Both the position numbers and the translations under genes were made by a program. A stretch of DNA of 64,000 nt, taken from assembly GCF_902635505.1 (NCBI RefSeq), contig NC_045426.1:393440138-393504137 (forward strand), in the 5' to 3' direction. Source of the stretch: Sarcophilus harrisii (Eukaryota; Chordata; Mammalia; Dasyuromorphia; Dasyuridae). The number at the start of each line of letters is the position of its first letter. The first letter of the stretch is position 1. Positions 11,501 through 22,794 of this stretch are shown piece by piece. A model generated the notes under the pieces. The model was not told the origin of the DNA. It made no database searches and saw only the letters and a program-made list of their open reading frames with translations.

Positions 11501-12179
11501 TATTCTGTGATGTAGAAGAAAACCATTGCAGGTTAGATTGACTAGAGTTAGCTAGAGTAAGGGAAAAGGCACTTTTAGAAGAAAGACATTACGAAGGAAA
11601 GAAAGTACCTCACAGTGTGCTTAGTTCTGAAGTGAACTCAGCCTGGGGAGAAAGGGTTTTGAGAAGTGATAGGTAGAAATCCATTGGAAGTCATTTTAGG
11701 AGATATGGGGAGATCTCAAGAATGAGATTCAGGAAAACAGATAATTCTAATGAAGAGCAAAAAGGAAATCTGCCTAACGAGACCAATATGGATGTCCATC
11801 TCAGTATGGTAGTAATAGGTAGCATTGATTCAGAGATGTATGACTGCTTATCAGCTAACTTAGATTTATTCTTAAAAAAGGACATATAGAGCAGATTAGG
11901 AGAGAAACGAACAGGTAACAGATCATGAATATAAAAGCTTGGCTTAATACTATAAAATTAATGTCTTGAATGCTAAAATGGAAATGAATTGAAAATGGCA
12001 AAGAAAGGTAAGAAAAAGGGTTTGTATTTTTATAGCTATATATGGAGGGGAGGAGATAAAAGAAGGCATAAAATGACTATTTTATCAGTACCTTCTTCCC
12101 CTGAAGCTTCTGCCTTTGAAAAGTAAAAATTCCTTCTTCAAACTTCCATTTAAGTAGGGCTCCTAGGTCATCTGTCTCT
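11501..12179. other. No gene seen
   Basis: Purine-rich sequence that may hold more of the LTR or an antisense L2; I cannot assign it. Confidence 0.35.
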
Positions 12180-12392
12180 TCATTTAATATTGCACTGCTA
12201 TGGACTATTTCATCATGCCTTGGCACCTGGTATCCAGTACCATTAGCTTCCCTTTGTGTTTTGTCTTCTTCCCATCAGAGTGTTAACTTCTTAAGGAGAG
12301 GGATTATCTTTCTTTTTAATACATGTATTTCAAAAGTTTAGTCCAATGTCTGGAACATATTAAGAGCTTAATAAATGTTCACTGACTAATTT
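12180..12392 (+). repeat. L2 3' end
   Basis: AGTGTTAACTTCTTAAGGAG, CCAATGTCTGGAACATATTA, GAGCTTAATAAATGTTCACT: the L2 3' terminus in sense orientation. Confidence 0.75.
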
Positions 12393-13635
12393 TTAAATGA
12401 CTAGGATTATAACTGACTATTAAGGAAAGGTAAAGTTGCTCAATTTTTACTTTGTTTCCTCTGTCAAGTAGAATGATCCTTGAAATGGAAAGGACAGAAT
12501 ACAAATTTCTAATAAGGAGTTGATAGTCAAGACAAATAGGAAGATGGTAAGAGAGAACCAAACTACTTTTGTTAAATTCAAGACTCCTGGTCCAGGTAGA
12601 CTTGGTTCTTGAAAAAATTGGGTCTGTTCACTGAGACCCTTGAGAAATTTGGGAATAGATCCTTTTAGTATTGGAGAAAGTCAAAGGTTCTCCTCTGGGA
12701 GAAGGTCCCAGTTTTCCCTTTTGAAGTCTATAAACTTAGAGGCCAATGAAATTGACTTCATCTCCTCACAAAAAGTTCTAGAGAATATTATTAAAGAGGT
12801 GGTTAGAAAAAAATACAGCAAAGTAGAGTGGGAAGTCCCAGAGAAAAAGCTGCTGAAGTATCTATCACAAGGGAAACCAGAATTCTATCTTCTTATGCTA
12901 TGAGAAGCCCCATCCCCAACCCCAACCCCAAGCCTTATACCTGCAACTTAATGCCCTAGAATCTACTGTTACTCTAACTCACTGAATCAATGCTACCTAT
13001 TACCACCATGGTGAGATCAGGTCAAAAGTTCTGTTATTGGATAGGACCCAGACAAAAATCAAAACTTTAGAGATTTCCACTCCCCTTTCTAGGATCTAAA
13101 CCAATGTTCAGGTACCAAATGTTCTCTTCTCTAGAAATAAAATCCCAGTTATGAAGTTCCTCACCCACAGGATCAGAACCTCCAATACTAGGGTCTAACT
13201 TCAAGGATCCAGTGATCCTTGGTTCCAAGGAATAATGATCAGATACCTGACTTCTTGCTTACAGAATCTTACCTATGCAAAGAGTCACAAAAACCACTTC
13301 CAATCTCTCTTCTTCCCTAGCAATTGAAAGAAAACTAACTACAAGCTCTGCTATTCATATGTCTCTTGAAAGTGAAAGCTAAAGTTAATGGGTACTCTAC
13401 TCCTACCCTAAGACTACTCTATATTTCTTTCTCTCATAGTCCCCAAAATTATAGAATCCCAATTGACAATCAAAAAACACAACCTCAGCTTTTGAAGGGC
13501 TTCAGTAGACTCCTTCCCCTGCTATCCAAATAAGGTTACTGTGAGGCCCAAATCCTCTATGTATTTCTCTATCAAAGTAAGGCTTATAGTAACTGTTAAA
13601 AGCTTCCTTTCCAAATGGCAAGGAGTTTTAATATA
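12393..13635. other. Unassigned stretch with one 87-codon frame
   Basis: A frame from 12640 (TTG-led) to 12903 encodes a Lys/Glu-rich segment with no recognised domain. The downstream DNA is C-rich on the plus strand (CCCCATCCCCAACCCCAACC near 12909) and matches no repeat I know. No splice or poly(A) support. Confidence 0.35.
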
Positions 13636-13639
13636 AACT

Positions 13640-14262
13640 AACTGCCCACTTTTGTAGTGGCAAGAAACTGAAAACTGAGTGGATGCCCATCAGTGGGAGA
13701 ATGGCTGAATAAGTTATAATATATGAATGTTATGGAATATCGTTGTTCTATAAGAAATGATCAGCAGGATGATTTCAGAGAGGCCTGGAGAACTGATGCT
13801 AAGAGAAATGAGCAGAACCAGATCATTTACACAGCAACATCAAGACTATATGATGATCAATTTTGATGGACGCAGCTCTCTTCAACAATGAGATGATTCA
13901 AGGTAGTTCCAATGGTCTTATGATGAAGAGAGCCATCTGCAATCAGAGAGAGGGCTATGAGAACTGAGTGTGAATTACAACACAGTATTTTCACTCTTTT
14001 TGTTGTTGTTTGCTTGCATTTTGTTTTCTTTCTCATTTTTTACCCTTTTTGATCTGATTATTCTTGTGTAACATGATATTTGTAGAAATATGTATAGAAT
14101 TGCACATGTTTAATATAAATTGGATTACTTGCCATCTAGAGGAGGGAGTGGGAGGTAGAGAGGGAAAAACATTGGAACACAAAGTTTTGCAAGGGTGAAT
14201 GTTGAAAATTATCCATATATATGTTTTGAAAATAAAAAGCTTTAATAAAATTAATTAATTAA
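13640..14262 (+). mobile_element. L1 3' end, 5'-truncated
   Basis: From the TTTTGTAGTGGCAAGAAACTG block through GGATGCCCATCAGTGGGAGA, GAAATGATCAGCAGGATGAT, a 3' UTR with GTTGTTGTTTGCTTGCATTT, and the end GTTTTGAAAATAAAAAGCTT. Frameshifts are present. No clear target duplication, since the tail grades into TTAATTAATTAAT. Confidence 0.85.
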
Positions 14263-14397
14263 TGAAATAATTGCTAATTTCCTGGGTAACAATGATTTCC
14301 TCTTCATTAAAGGCCTTCAAGTGAAGGTTGGTATTTTTTTTAGATCTCTAAACATCCCATTTTTTTGTTTCTCTTTACTGTACTCTGAAGCCACTAA

Positions 14398-14448
<51 letters not shown>

Positions 14449-14453
14449 TATAC
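14398..14453. repeat. (TA)n microsatellite
   Basis: About 20 TA units, then TACATATATATACACAACAC. Confidence 0.95.
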
Positions 14454-14499
14454 ACAACACATATATAGAACCACAGAAAAACAAAGAAAGAAACAGAGA

Positions 14500-14585
14500 A
14501 AGGAGGAGGAGGAGGAGGAGGAGGAGGAGGAGAGGAGGAGGAGGAGGAGGAGGAAGAAGAGGAGGAGGAGGAGGAAGAGAGAGGA
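14500..14585. repeat. (GGA)n purine tract
   Basis: About 85 bases of GGA/GAG/GAA with no pyrimidine on the plus strand. Open frames across it encode runs of Arg, Gly or Ser and are artefacts of the repeat. Confidence 0.95.
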
Positions 14586-14589
14586 GAAA

Positions 14590-17525
14590 AACTTGATCTG
14601 AAAAATCTTGGCAAGTTCTTCATAGAATTTCACTATCTTTCTCCTCTATACTAACTATTAGCACATATACTACAAATATCTTCGTGGTGATTTTTTTCTT
14701 ATTCTCATCATGAGTACTGTAAGGCAAAATGATCAAATGTTCCATGGAATGATGTGTTTTATTGCCTTTGGTTATCTTGAAGCCAACACCGCCAAATTCT
14801 TTATTTGCTTCTATAAAGAAATACAGATGTCATTTCTGTCAAGGATCAGAAAAAAAATTCTCAAGGCCTAGAACCAGATTGTGATAGCTGGAAAGAATTT
14901 TAGGGATTATTTATTTCAACTCTTTTATTTTATATGTAAAACCCCATACAAATTAACCCCTTGAAATCTATTCCTCAAATTCAAGATGATTTGTGAACCC
15001 TATTCACCTGAGTTTTTCTCACAAGCCACTCCCAATATTTTTCTTTTACTAGAGCAACTAAAAGACACATTAGTTCAAAGCAAAATACATTTGATAGCAA
15101 AATTTGATAAGATCACTTAGTGATAAATTTTACTACAGGTTACCATATTACCAGTGTAAGAGACAAGAAATACATGTGCCCAGGTGACATGAATAAAGAA
15201 GGCACATATATGGGGAGCTCTTGTAGTCAGAGAACAATATGGGCAGGGCAAATCATGTTTCTGATGCTCCAGAGCTGCTGATGTCCTCTGATGATGTTAG
15301 CACTTTTCTCTCAGCTAGATATTCAATAAGTTTCTATGGCTCTCTTCTGCCATCTTTTGATCTTGAACTATAATACAACTACATTACTGAGATATTTCTA
15401 ACCTTTGCTACCATCTGCTGGTTTTCAGCTGGGACGTACTGTTACTAGGTTATCAGATCTGAAAAGCTCATTGGTTCAGGAAACTTCAGTTCTTTTCAGA
15501 GCCAAACATCAGTCAGAACGCCTACCTGGCAAAATAGAAAATCTGTGAAATATTGCTCCCCACTTCTTACCCTTCCAACCTGATTCAGATTCTTCCGGTT
15601 AAAGTCCTGAGTTCAAAATTCCCCCTTCATACTACTTATCTCTTTAATTCCTATCAACTCCATGAATTGCTCATCTGAATGTCTTTCAAACAATCTTAGG
15701 AACTCCATTTAATAAAACTGCCAAGATAGACTATGAAGATTATTTTCAAACTTTCCAAAAAAAAAAAAAGGAAGCATCTTAGAATCAAGACTGAAAATGG
15801 CTGGGGAGCTAATAAAGATGTTTGTTTATTTTTTAATTTTTAATTTTTGCTTTCATTGATCTAGCACTTAATTGTACTGTATGTTGTACAGTGTACCTGG
15901 AAGCAAATATAAGTCAAAAACCAGCCAACAAAGAGTTAAGATGAGAATAGAGAAAAGAAAGCAGATATATCAATTATAAATGGCCTTCTCAAAAAAAAAG
16001 TTTAGCCATAAAAGGTAAATGATATGAGAGAGTAATTTGTAGGGATAAATGGATCAAGTAAGGGGTTTTGTTTTGGGAATGGGAACACATAGACATATTT
16101 ATAGCTGGTTAAAAAAAAGCTAGTAGATAAGGAGAGATCGAAGAGATGGAACAAAATGAAGGAGGTAATCTGCTGGAAGGATAAGATGGAATGAGATCAC
16201 TTCATGTTGAGGGGTTTGCTTCAAGCCACCTCTTCATGGGAGATAGAGGTATAAGAGAGTAGCAGAAGGCATCTGAGTGATAAGAGGTGAGGGGGAAAAA
16301 AGGCTCTTGGTAAATGATCACATTTTTTCTGTAAAATGTGAAACAATATTCATAGCTGAGAAGATGGGAGGAGAATACAAGGAAGCTTTGAGGAAGATAA
16401 AAAGGTTTGAAAGAATTAAAGGACTGCTTTATGGCAGTGAAACCTAAATTGAGATAAGATAACCTTAATTTGTAGTGGACCTTAGAAACAGAGGAATTCA
16501 GAAACAGAGGTGAAGTGATGGAAAGTTGTGATTTGATATAAAATTGAAATGTTTAATTAAAAAGTCAGATTTGCAAATGGAAGAAGATAAAAACAAAATA
16601 GGCTGACTGATAGATTCTAGTATAGCCTATATTCATCTATTTCACAAATAGTTATTGTACTAAATTATATGGCCTTACATTGTTATCTAATTGTTTTGCA
16701 AAATTACTGACCTTAGTTCCCCAATCAAATCATTATCTCTCAAGGAAAAGAAATTGTATGCTTTCTTTAATAGTCCTCCTTGGTGTCTTATACAGTGCTA
16801 TATACTATATGCATACTTAACGTGCAACAGACATTCAAAGAAATAATGTCATGTGATTAATTTATCTCATTGTACTTTTATCTCATATATTTGCCCCCTA
16901 CCCAGAGTTTCCCTCAACAACTGGAATGAATAGAAGAGTCCACCAGAGAAGGTAGCAACAGTAGCAGAATTTGGTGATAAGCCATTTCTAAGAAGCCTTC
17001 CTGACTCTGCCCAGTGGTAGACTAACTCATTAGCCATCTTACTATATAATACTCAAAATGAATTCAGCTGGAACTCCACAAAGAGAAAAAAACATTTCCA
17101 AGAACATGAGTCACTAGGTATACATTTGTATACCTTTCTATTTCCAGTTTGAGCCTATTCTACCAGGTAATTTGTGTGTATGCAAGAATAAGAATAAGAA
17201 TGTGGCCCATGTTAGAAGAGAACCTTTTGTATCAAACACATGTTTACTAGCTCCAAGGAGTAATGAAACAACGCCCCCACATCCATATCCTATTTGGGAG
17301 AATGTTTTGGTATCTTCGTCCTTGATGTTATCTTCTCAGTAAATATCCCTTTATATAAAAGCTAATTGCTATGAACTGATTAATATTGGGGATAGCATAT
17401 GCTAGATGGGAGCTTATGAGTTATAATGTTATAATATTCTAGTCCTAAAGGGTTATTAGATGAGAAAAGCCTAAGTTCCCAATCTCAAATAGAGATTGAG
17501 AGAATAAGCCCAAAGGAGGTGGTAT
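14590..17525. other. Long stretch without recognised features
   Basis: No long open frame and no confident repeat over 2.9 kb. Purine-rich sequence from 15930 to 16620 recalls antisense LINE 3' DNA but is too worn to name. Confidence 0.35.
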
Positions 17526-17529
17526 ATTC

Positions 17530-17725
17530 ACAATAACCAATAACCCTCTGAGCTAGGTATATACTAATAGTTATCATCATGTCCATATTACAGATGTTGA
17601 TACTAAAGCTCAGAGAAATAAAATAGTCACTTAGTGATAGGGAGAGATAGGATGTGAACTTAGATACTCCTGACTTCAGCTTTAGTGTTGTTGTTTATTT
17701 GTTTTTACAATACTACACTGCCTCA
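17530..17725 (+). repeat. MIR SINE
   Basis: CCATATTACAGATGTTGATACTAAAG-like block, GTCACTTAGTGATAGGGAGA and ACTTAGATACTCCTGACTTC, interrupted by a TTGTTTATTTG run. Confidence 0.65.
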
Positions 17726-18039
17726 GTAATGAAAACTGCATTTTTATTTGTTTGTTTATTCAAGTTTTAAAATTTTCCTGTAATATTAAATGTTGTGAAA
17801 CAGCAGGATCAGTTAAGGTCACAGTAATAACTTAGCCAACAAATCCACAGTATAACTTATTCATTAGGATAATGCAATTCTGTTCAATAAATACTAAGAT
17901 AATTATTCTATTTTGGGCTTCCTCTAAATGGAATCATTTCATAGCTATAACCCCATAGCCTTGAAATTGAACTCGTAGATTTTATGATTGTTGAGAAATG
18001 ATTATCACTAGCTGGCAGGGAACTATACATGATTTTAAA
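17726..18039. other. No feature seen
   Basis: AT-rich, nothing recognised. Confidence 0.4.
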
Positions 18040-18240
18040 TCATTTATGTAGCACTTAAAACTTTTAATGTTCTATATTCCATATTTGTCTTTTGTTAAGA
18101 TATGCCATGCTTCTGGCAGACATTGTGTTTCTCTTTTTATACATGAGAGAACAAAATCATGAAACCAATTAAGAAACTTCCCCAAGATTATTACTGGTAG
18201 AACTAAGGATACCTAATTTTAAGTTTTTTGCTACTTAGGT
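18040..18240 (+). repeat. MIR SINE, worn
   Basis: GTAGCACTTAAAACTTTTAA, ATACATGAGAGAACAAAATC, AGAAACTTCCCCAAGATTAT follow MIR order. Confidence 0.5.
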
Positions 18241-18819
18241 ATACAAGCTCTCAGAAATTTTTGAGCTTCTTGAAGAATAAGGACTACTCAAGAATCTATC
18301 TAAATCCATAGGTATTGAATTTGAGGTGAAAAGAGTGAGGAAAGAATCCCCATCTATAGCCCAATGAAGTAGAAATATAAACAAATTAAGAATTAAAATA
18401 ATTCAGTTCAAAATATTTCTTCCACTTCTTGGCAGAGAGGTGATATGGTAGAGGTGTGAGATGAGACAAAGAATTTTCAGAAATCATCAATGTGTTCATA
18501 ATGTTCTGCCACAAGAGGAAATTTCCATGTTACCAGGGACTGTAGTTGGGGTGAATTAGTCAAAGAAGACAAAGATGCAAAAGTTAAAAAAAAAAACTAT
18601 CTTAAAACATTTTTAACATCTATAGGGGAAAAAACAAAATTCAGAAGAGGATACAATGGAGATAATTTTGTTACAACTTTATTAAATTTAATCTATGTTT
18701 TATTAGCTAACTAGATAGAAGTTCATAATTTCATATATATTCCTTTTTGTTCTTTGAATACTAAAATATTTGCTAATTTTTCAATTAATGTTAAACAATT
18801 ATATTTAGTGTCATATTAC
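18241..18819. other. No feature seen
   Basis: AT-rich, nothing recognised. Confidence 0.4.
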
Positions 18820-18965
18820 TAATTGTATGACCTCATGCAAGTCTATGGATCTTGTTGAATATTTTCTCATCTGTAAAATAAAGATGAATTTCTAGACAGT
18901 CACTAAGATCCCTGTGATAATGACAGTATGGTAGCTCCTCTGTCATAGATGACAACACTGATTTC
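18820..18965 (+). repeat. MIR SINE, worn
   Basis: TTGTATGACCTCATGCAAGT, TTTTCTCATCTGTAAAATAA, AAGATCCCTGTGATAATGA. Confidence 0.6.
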
Positions 18966-18974
18966 TTAAATAAA

Positions 18975-19230
18975 TAATAATAGCAAGTATTTATATGGCA
19001 CTTTAAGATTTGCAAAGTACTTTATATATGTTAATTCAGTTGTCTTCACAACTATCCTGGAGGTAGATTCTATTATTATCCCCATTTTACAGAGGAGGAA
19101 ACTGAGGCAAAGAGATGTTATATGATTGTTAAGAGTCAGACAGCTAGTAAGTATCTGAAGGAAAATTCAAACTTATCTTCCTGACTCTGAGACCAGGACT
19201 CTAGGCCCTGCATCACCTAAGCTACCCCAA
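18975..19230 (+). repeat. MIR SINE, well preserved
   Basis: TTATATGGCACTTTAAGATT, GCAAAGTACTTTATATATGT, CCCCATTTTACAGAGGAGGA, AACTGAGGCAAAGAGATG, ACAGCTAGTAAGTATCTGAA, ending AGGCCCTGCATCACCTAAGC. Confidence 0.9.
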
Positions 19231-19479
19231 TTTGATTTTGTGTCTTATTTGTGATCTGCCTTCTGGTTCATTTAAAAATACTCAGAGGAAGACTAGGTTC
19301 TTTTCCTTTTTCATTACTTTTGACTGTATCATAAAGCAATACCATTCATAATCTTTGCCGTCAAACTCCTTAACAATCAGCAAGTAAAAGTATACTCTCC
19401 AGTTAGTGCCATTGGGTGATTCATAGCTGAAATATTTTCTAGGCTTTTTGAATCTTCCTATTTTGACAATCAAATTCCA

Positions 19480-20030
19480 TCAATCTTTATTAAATACTTA
19501 CTATCTGAAAGATCCTTTGCTAGGTATTAGTTACATATAAAGAAAGTCCAACAGTTCATTCCTTTAACTACGTTCTGCTTTTAGGAATGACACTGCATTT
19601 ATACACATAAGTATTATACAAGAAAGGGAATTATAGGGGCAAAGTAGAAACCAGAAATATTTGAAGAGAGAGAGAACACTCTCAGAAATGTGTATCAGGA
19701 AAAACTACACATGGCATCTGAGCTAGGTCTAGAAGAATGACAAATATTCTGAATAGAACAGATGAGGGAGGGTTTGTTTGGCAAGGAAGATGGTCTGTGC
19801 AATTGCTGAAAGTGGGAAGTAGCACACTGATTCAGAGGAACAATAGTGCCATTTGACTGAAATATAAACGGCATTGAGGAGAATAATGTAGAATTTATGT
19901 TTTATCCTAAAGACAAGACGGGAACCACTGAAAATTTTTGAGTGGGAGAATTATATGATCAGACCTGTCTGTGCCTTAGGTGGTTGATTTTGGCAGCTGT
20001 GTGGAGGATTGACCGATAAGAGGAAAATTA
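19480..20030 (-). repeat. L2 3' region, antisense
   Basis: TCAATCTTTATTAAATACTT opens it; later GCATCTGAGCTAGGTCTAGA, GCAAGGAAGATGG, AAGACAAGACGGGAACCACT, ATATGATCAGACCTGTCTGT and GGCAGCTGTGTGGAGGATTG follow the reversed L2 3' order also seen at 49090 and 58060. Confidence 0.7.
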
Positions 20031-20155
20031 TTTTCATTTTTCAGAAAATGAAACCAAAGCTCACAAATTGGATGAATTGTTCATAGTCTCACAACTAGTA
20101 TTAAAAGTACAATCTTTCTGATTCCAAGTCCAATATTCTGCTACATTTTTCTTCT
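20030..20155 (+). repeat. MIR SINE, right half
   Basis: TTTTCAGAAAATGAAACCAA, TTCATAGTCTCACAACTAGT, CTGATTCCAAGTCCAATATT. Confidence 0.6.
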
Positions 20156-20224
20156 TTGATTTACAAAGTGGGGTACACAAGATGATCCTTTGAGGAATGG
20201 GAATAAAATACATAAAATTTTACT

Positions 20225-20286
20225 TATATATTATTTTATATTATATATATATATATATAATATGTAATATATATATATATATTATA
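20225..20286. repeat. AT-rich simple repeat
   Basis: TATATA runs split by TAATATGTAATA; self-complementary. Confidence 0.85.
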
Positions 20287-20636
20287 AGAGAAAGAAATCA
20301 AAAATTTTTACGGTAAGTATGGAGTCAAAAAATACTTTCACAGGACATCCTCAGTGAAAGTATTAGTATGCAAACAACAGATTTTTGCAAGCAATATTCA
20401 AAACTGGATCATAAATTTATTGTTTTGCAGCTGAGTGAAAAGATGTAGAAAATGCAAGATCCCATTCTTCTTAATGACTGTAGATTGAGGGAAAGTATTT
20501 GATTCAGTGAAGTAAAACATTACCTTAAAGACTCTTTTTCAGACTTTCCCAACAATGTGTATCCTTTTTAAATGTCAAAATCATTCAAAATTCCTTGAAG
20601 TATGTAACACAAATAATCTTATTTAACAATTCCCTG

Positions 20637-21401
20637 TACACATCTCAGATTGCCTAAAATGACAGAAGTAGATAATGATAAATGTTGGAGGAGATGTGTA
20701 AAACTGGGACAGTAATACATTCTTGATGGAGTTGTGAACTCATCCAACTATTCTGAAGAGCCAAAAAGTCTATCAAACTGTGAGTACTCTTTAATCCAGC
20801 AATATTTCTACTGGGCCTGTATCCCAAAGAGATCATAAAAGGACCCACATGTGTAAAAATGTTTTTAACAGCCCTTTTTGTAGTGACAAGGAACTAGAAC
20901 CTGAGTAGGTGCCCATCAGTTGGAAAATGACTGAATAAGTTATAGTACATGAATATTATGGCATATTATTGTTCTATAAGAAATGATCAGCAGGATCAAT
21001 TGTGATGGACATGGCTTATTTTTTTTTAACAACGAGATGATTAAGGCCAGTTCCAATAGATTTGTGATGAAGAGAGTCATCTGCATCCAGAAAAAGGACT
21101 ATGGGAACGGAATTGGATCATAACATATTATTTTCACTATTTTATTATTTGTTTACTTTTTGTTTTCTTTCTAATTTTGACCTTTTTGAACTGATTTTTC
21201 TTGTGCAGCATGATAAATGTAGAAATATGCATAGTAGAATTGTATATGTTTAACATATATTGGATTACTTGTTGTATAGAGGAGAGGTGGGAAAAGGAAG
21301 GAGAAAATTTTGGAACATAAGTTTTTGCAAGGGTGAATGTTGAAAGCTATCTTTGTGTGTATTTTGAAAATAAAAATCTATTATTTAAAAAAAAAAGAAA
21401 G
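20637..21401 (+). mobile_element. L1 3' end with 9-bp target duplication
   Basis: L1 ORF2 C-terminal blocks TGTTGGAGGAGATGTG, AAACTGTGAGTACTCTTTAA, TTTCTACTGGGCCTGTATCC, GTGCCCATCAGTTGGAAAAT, then 3' UTR and ATTTTGAAAATAAAAATCTA plus an A tail. AATTCCCTG flanks it at 20628-20636 and 21402-21410, giving exact ends. It has lost an ORF2 segment near 20997 relative to the other copies (the TTTCAGAGAGGCCTGGAG block is absent) and carries frameshifts. Confidence 0.88.
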
Positions 21402-21477
21402 AATTCCCTGAAAATAAACCTCAAATTAGGCATAAAATATGAAGAATGTCACTGTGGTAGAGACACTCCAGTGCAGA

Positions 21478-21610
21478 ATCAGTCAATCAACCAATAAACA
21501 TTTATTAAATACATACTAAGTGCTAGGCAATATGCTAAACACTGTGGACACAAATAGGAAAAAGACAGATAATCTCTACCCTCATGGAACTTGCAATCTA
21601 AAGGAATAAA
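21478..21610 (-). repeat. L2 3' end, antisense
   Basis: CAATCAACCAATAAACATTT, CTAAGTGCTAGGCAATATGC, CCTCATGGAACTTGCAATCT. Confidence 0.75.
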
Positions 21611-22794
21611 AGACGGTATTCCAGAGGAAGCCAAAAAGCCGGGTGGAAGTATTAGAAGGATGAGGATAAAAGTCCAAGTTAAGGAGGAATTCTTTATAAA
21701 TGTCATAGTCCTCTAGATGTTCCTATTTACAAATGACATTTTTGGTTGCATTAAGCCCTCAAATATTGTAGTATCTTCTGGAAGATATTAATCTTCCAGA
21801 GAGGAAGACAAAAGAGGCTAGTAGCATAATTTTCCAAAATCCTGAATCCTGTTCAGAGGGTGGCCGACCTATATCCAAGCAATAGTGGCCATAGAGATGT
21901 TGGTAGAAGAAAACTTCAGTGGAAGTTGGTAGTAAATATTCCCCATCAAGTTAGAGCAATACTGAACCAGCAAGCTAGAAGATGGCTTACAACCTCTAGA
22001 ATCCTGAAATATGAGGCTATCCTATTAGAAAAAGATGACTTGGTCTTCACCCATGATCACAGTCTTAACCCTGCTTCCTTTTTAGCTGCCCATCCAGAAC
22101 CTCCTTCCCTAGGAACCTGGAACACTTTTGTATTGAATATATAAAACTACAACTAAAGTTAGGGAGTGTCTTCAGGAGAGCTCCATCATGGGGTACTTAG
22201 TGTAAGATGGTTCTTTCTGGGTGGTGGATGAAAGAAGGAAAAATAGGTATGTCATTATTGACAGAGAGAAGGGGTTCTTTTTTGAGCTCTGGAGGAATGT
22301 GCAAAATTTGGTCAGCACAAACCTGTCAGCTTTAAATCATGATGTCAAAATCATGATAAATGAAATTACTAGAAGGGTTGGAGTGTGATATTTACATAGA
22401 CTCTAAGTATGCCTGGAGAGTAGAGCATGTCTTTGGTAAAATATGGTTGTATCCTCATGTCCCAGGCCCTCCAGAACTTCTTATTCCCCAAAACGATATC
22501 TGTAATCTACAGCCCCTGGGGTACCAGGTTGGTGAATCATATGAGACCAAAAGGAACCTTTTAGCCAATGAGGAAAGATAAGAGGGCGAGTGAGAGTGAA
22601 GGGAAAGAGTTTCTAATAGTCTTGATTCCCTCCTTTCTATATACCCTATCTTCATCACTTTTTTGAGTCAAGAGTTAGAATTTATTCAAAAGATAAGTGC
22701 ACAAGAGGATAAGGGGCAATAGTTTCTTCCAGATAGATGAGAAGAATACCAAGTTGGAAAGTAGAGATAGTTTCCTCAGAAAGTATGTTGAAAG

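Noticed and set aside
14321-14633. Three overlapping frames rich in Tyr-Ile, Arg, Gly, Ser
   Set aside because: Translations of (TA)n and (GGA)n microsatellites.
20225-20286. Palindromic AT run as an origin or att site
   Set aside because: Simple-repeat composition explains the symmetry.
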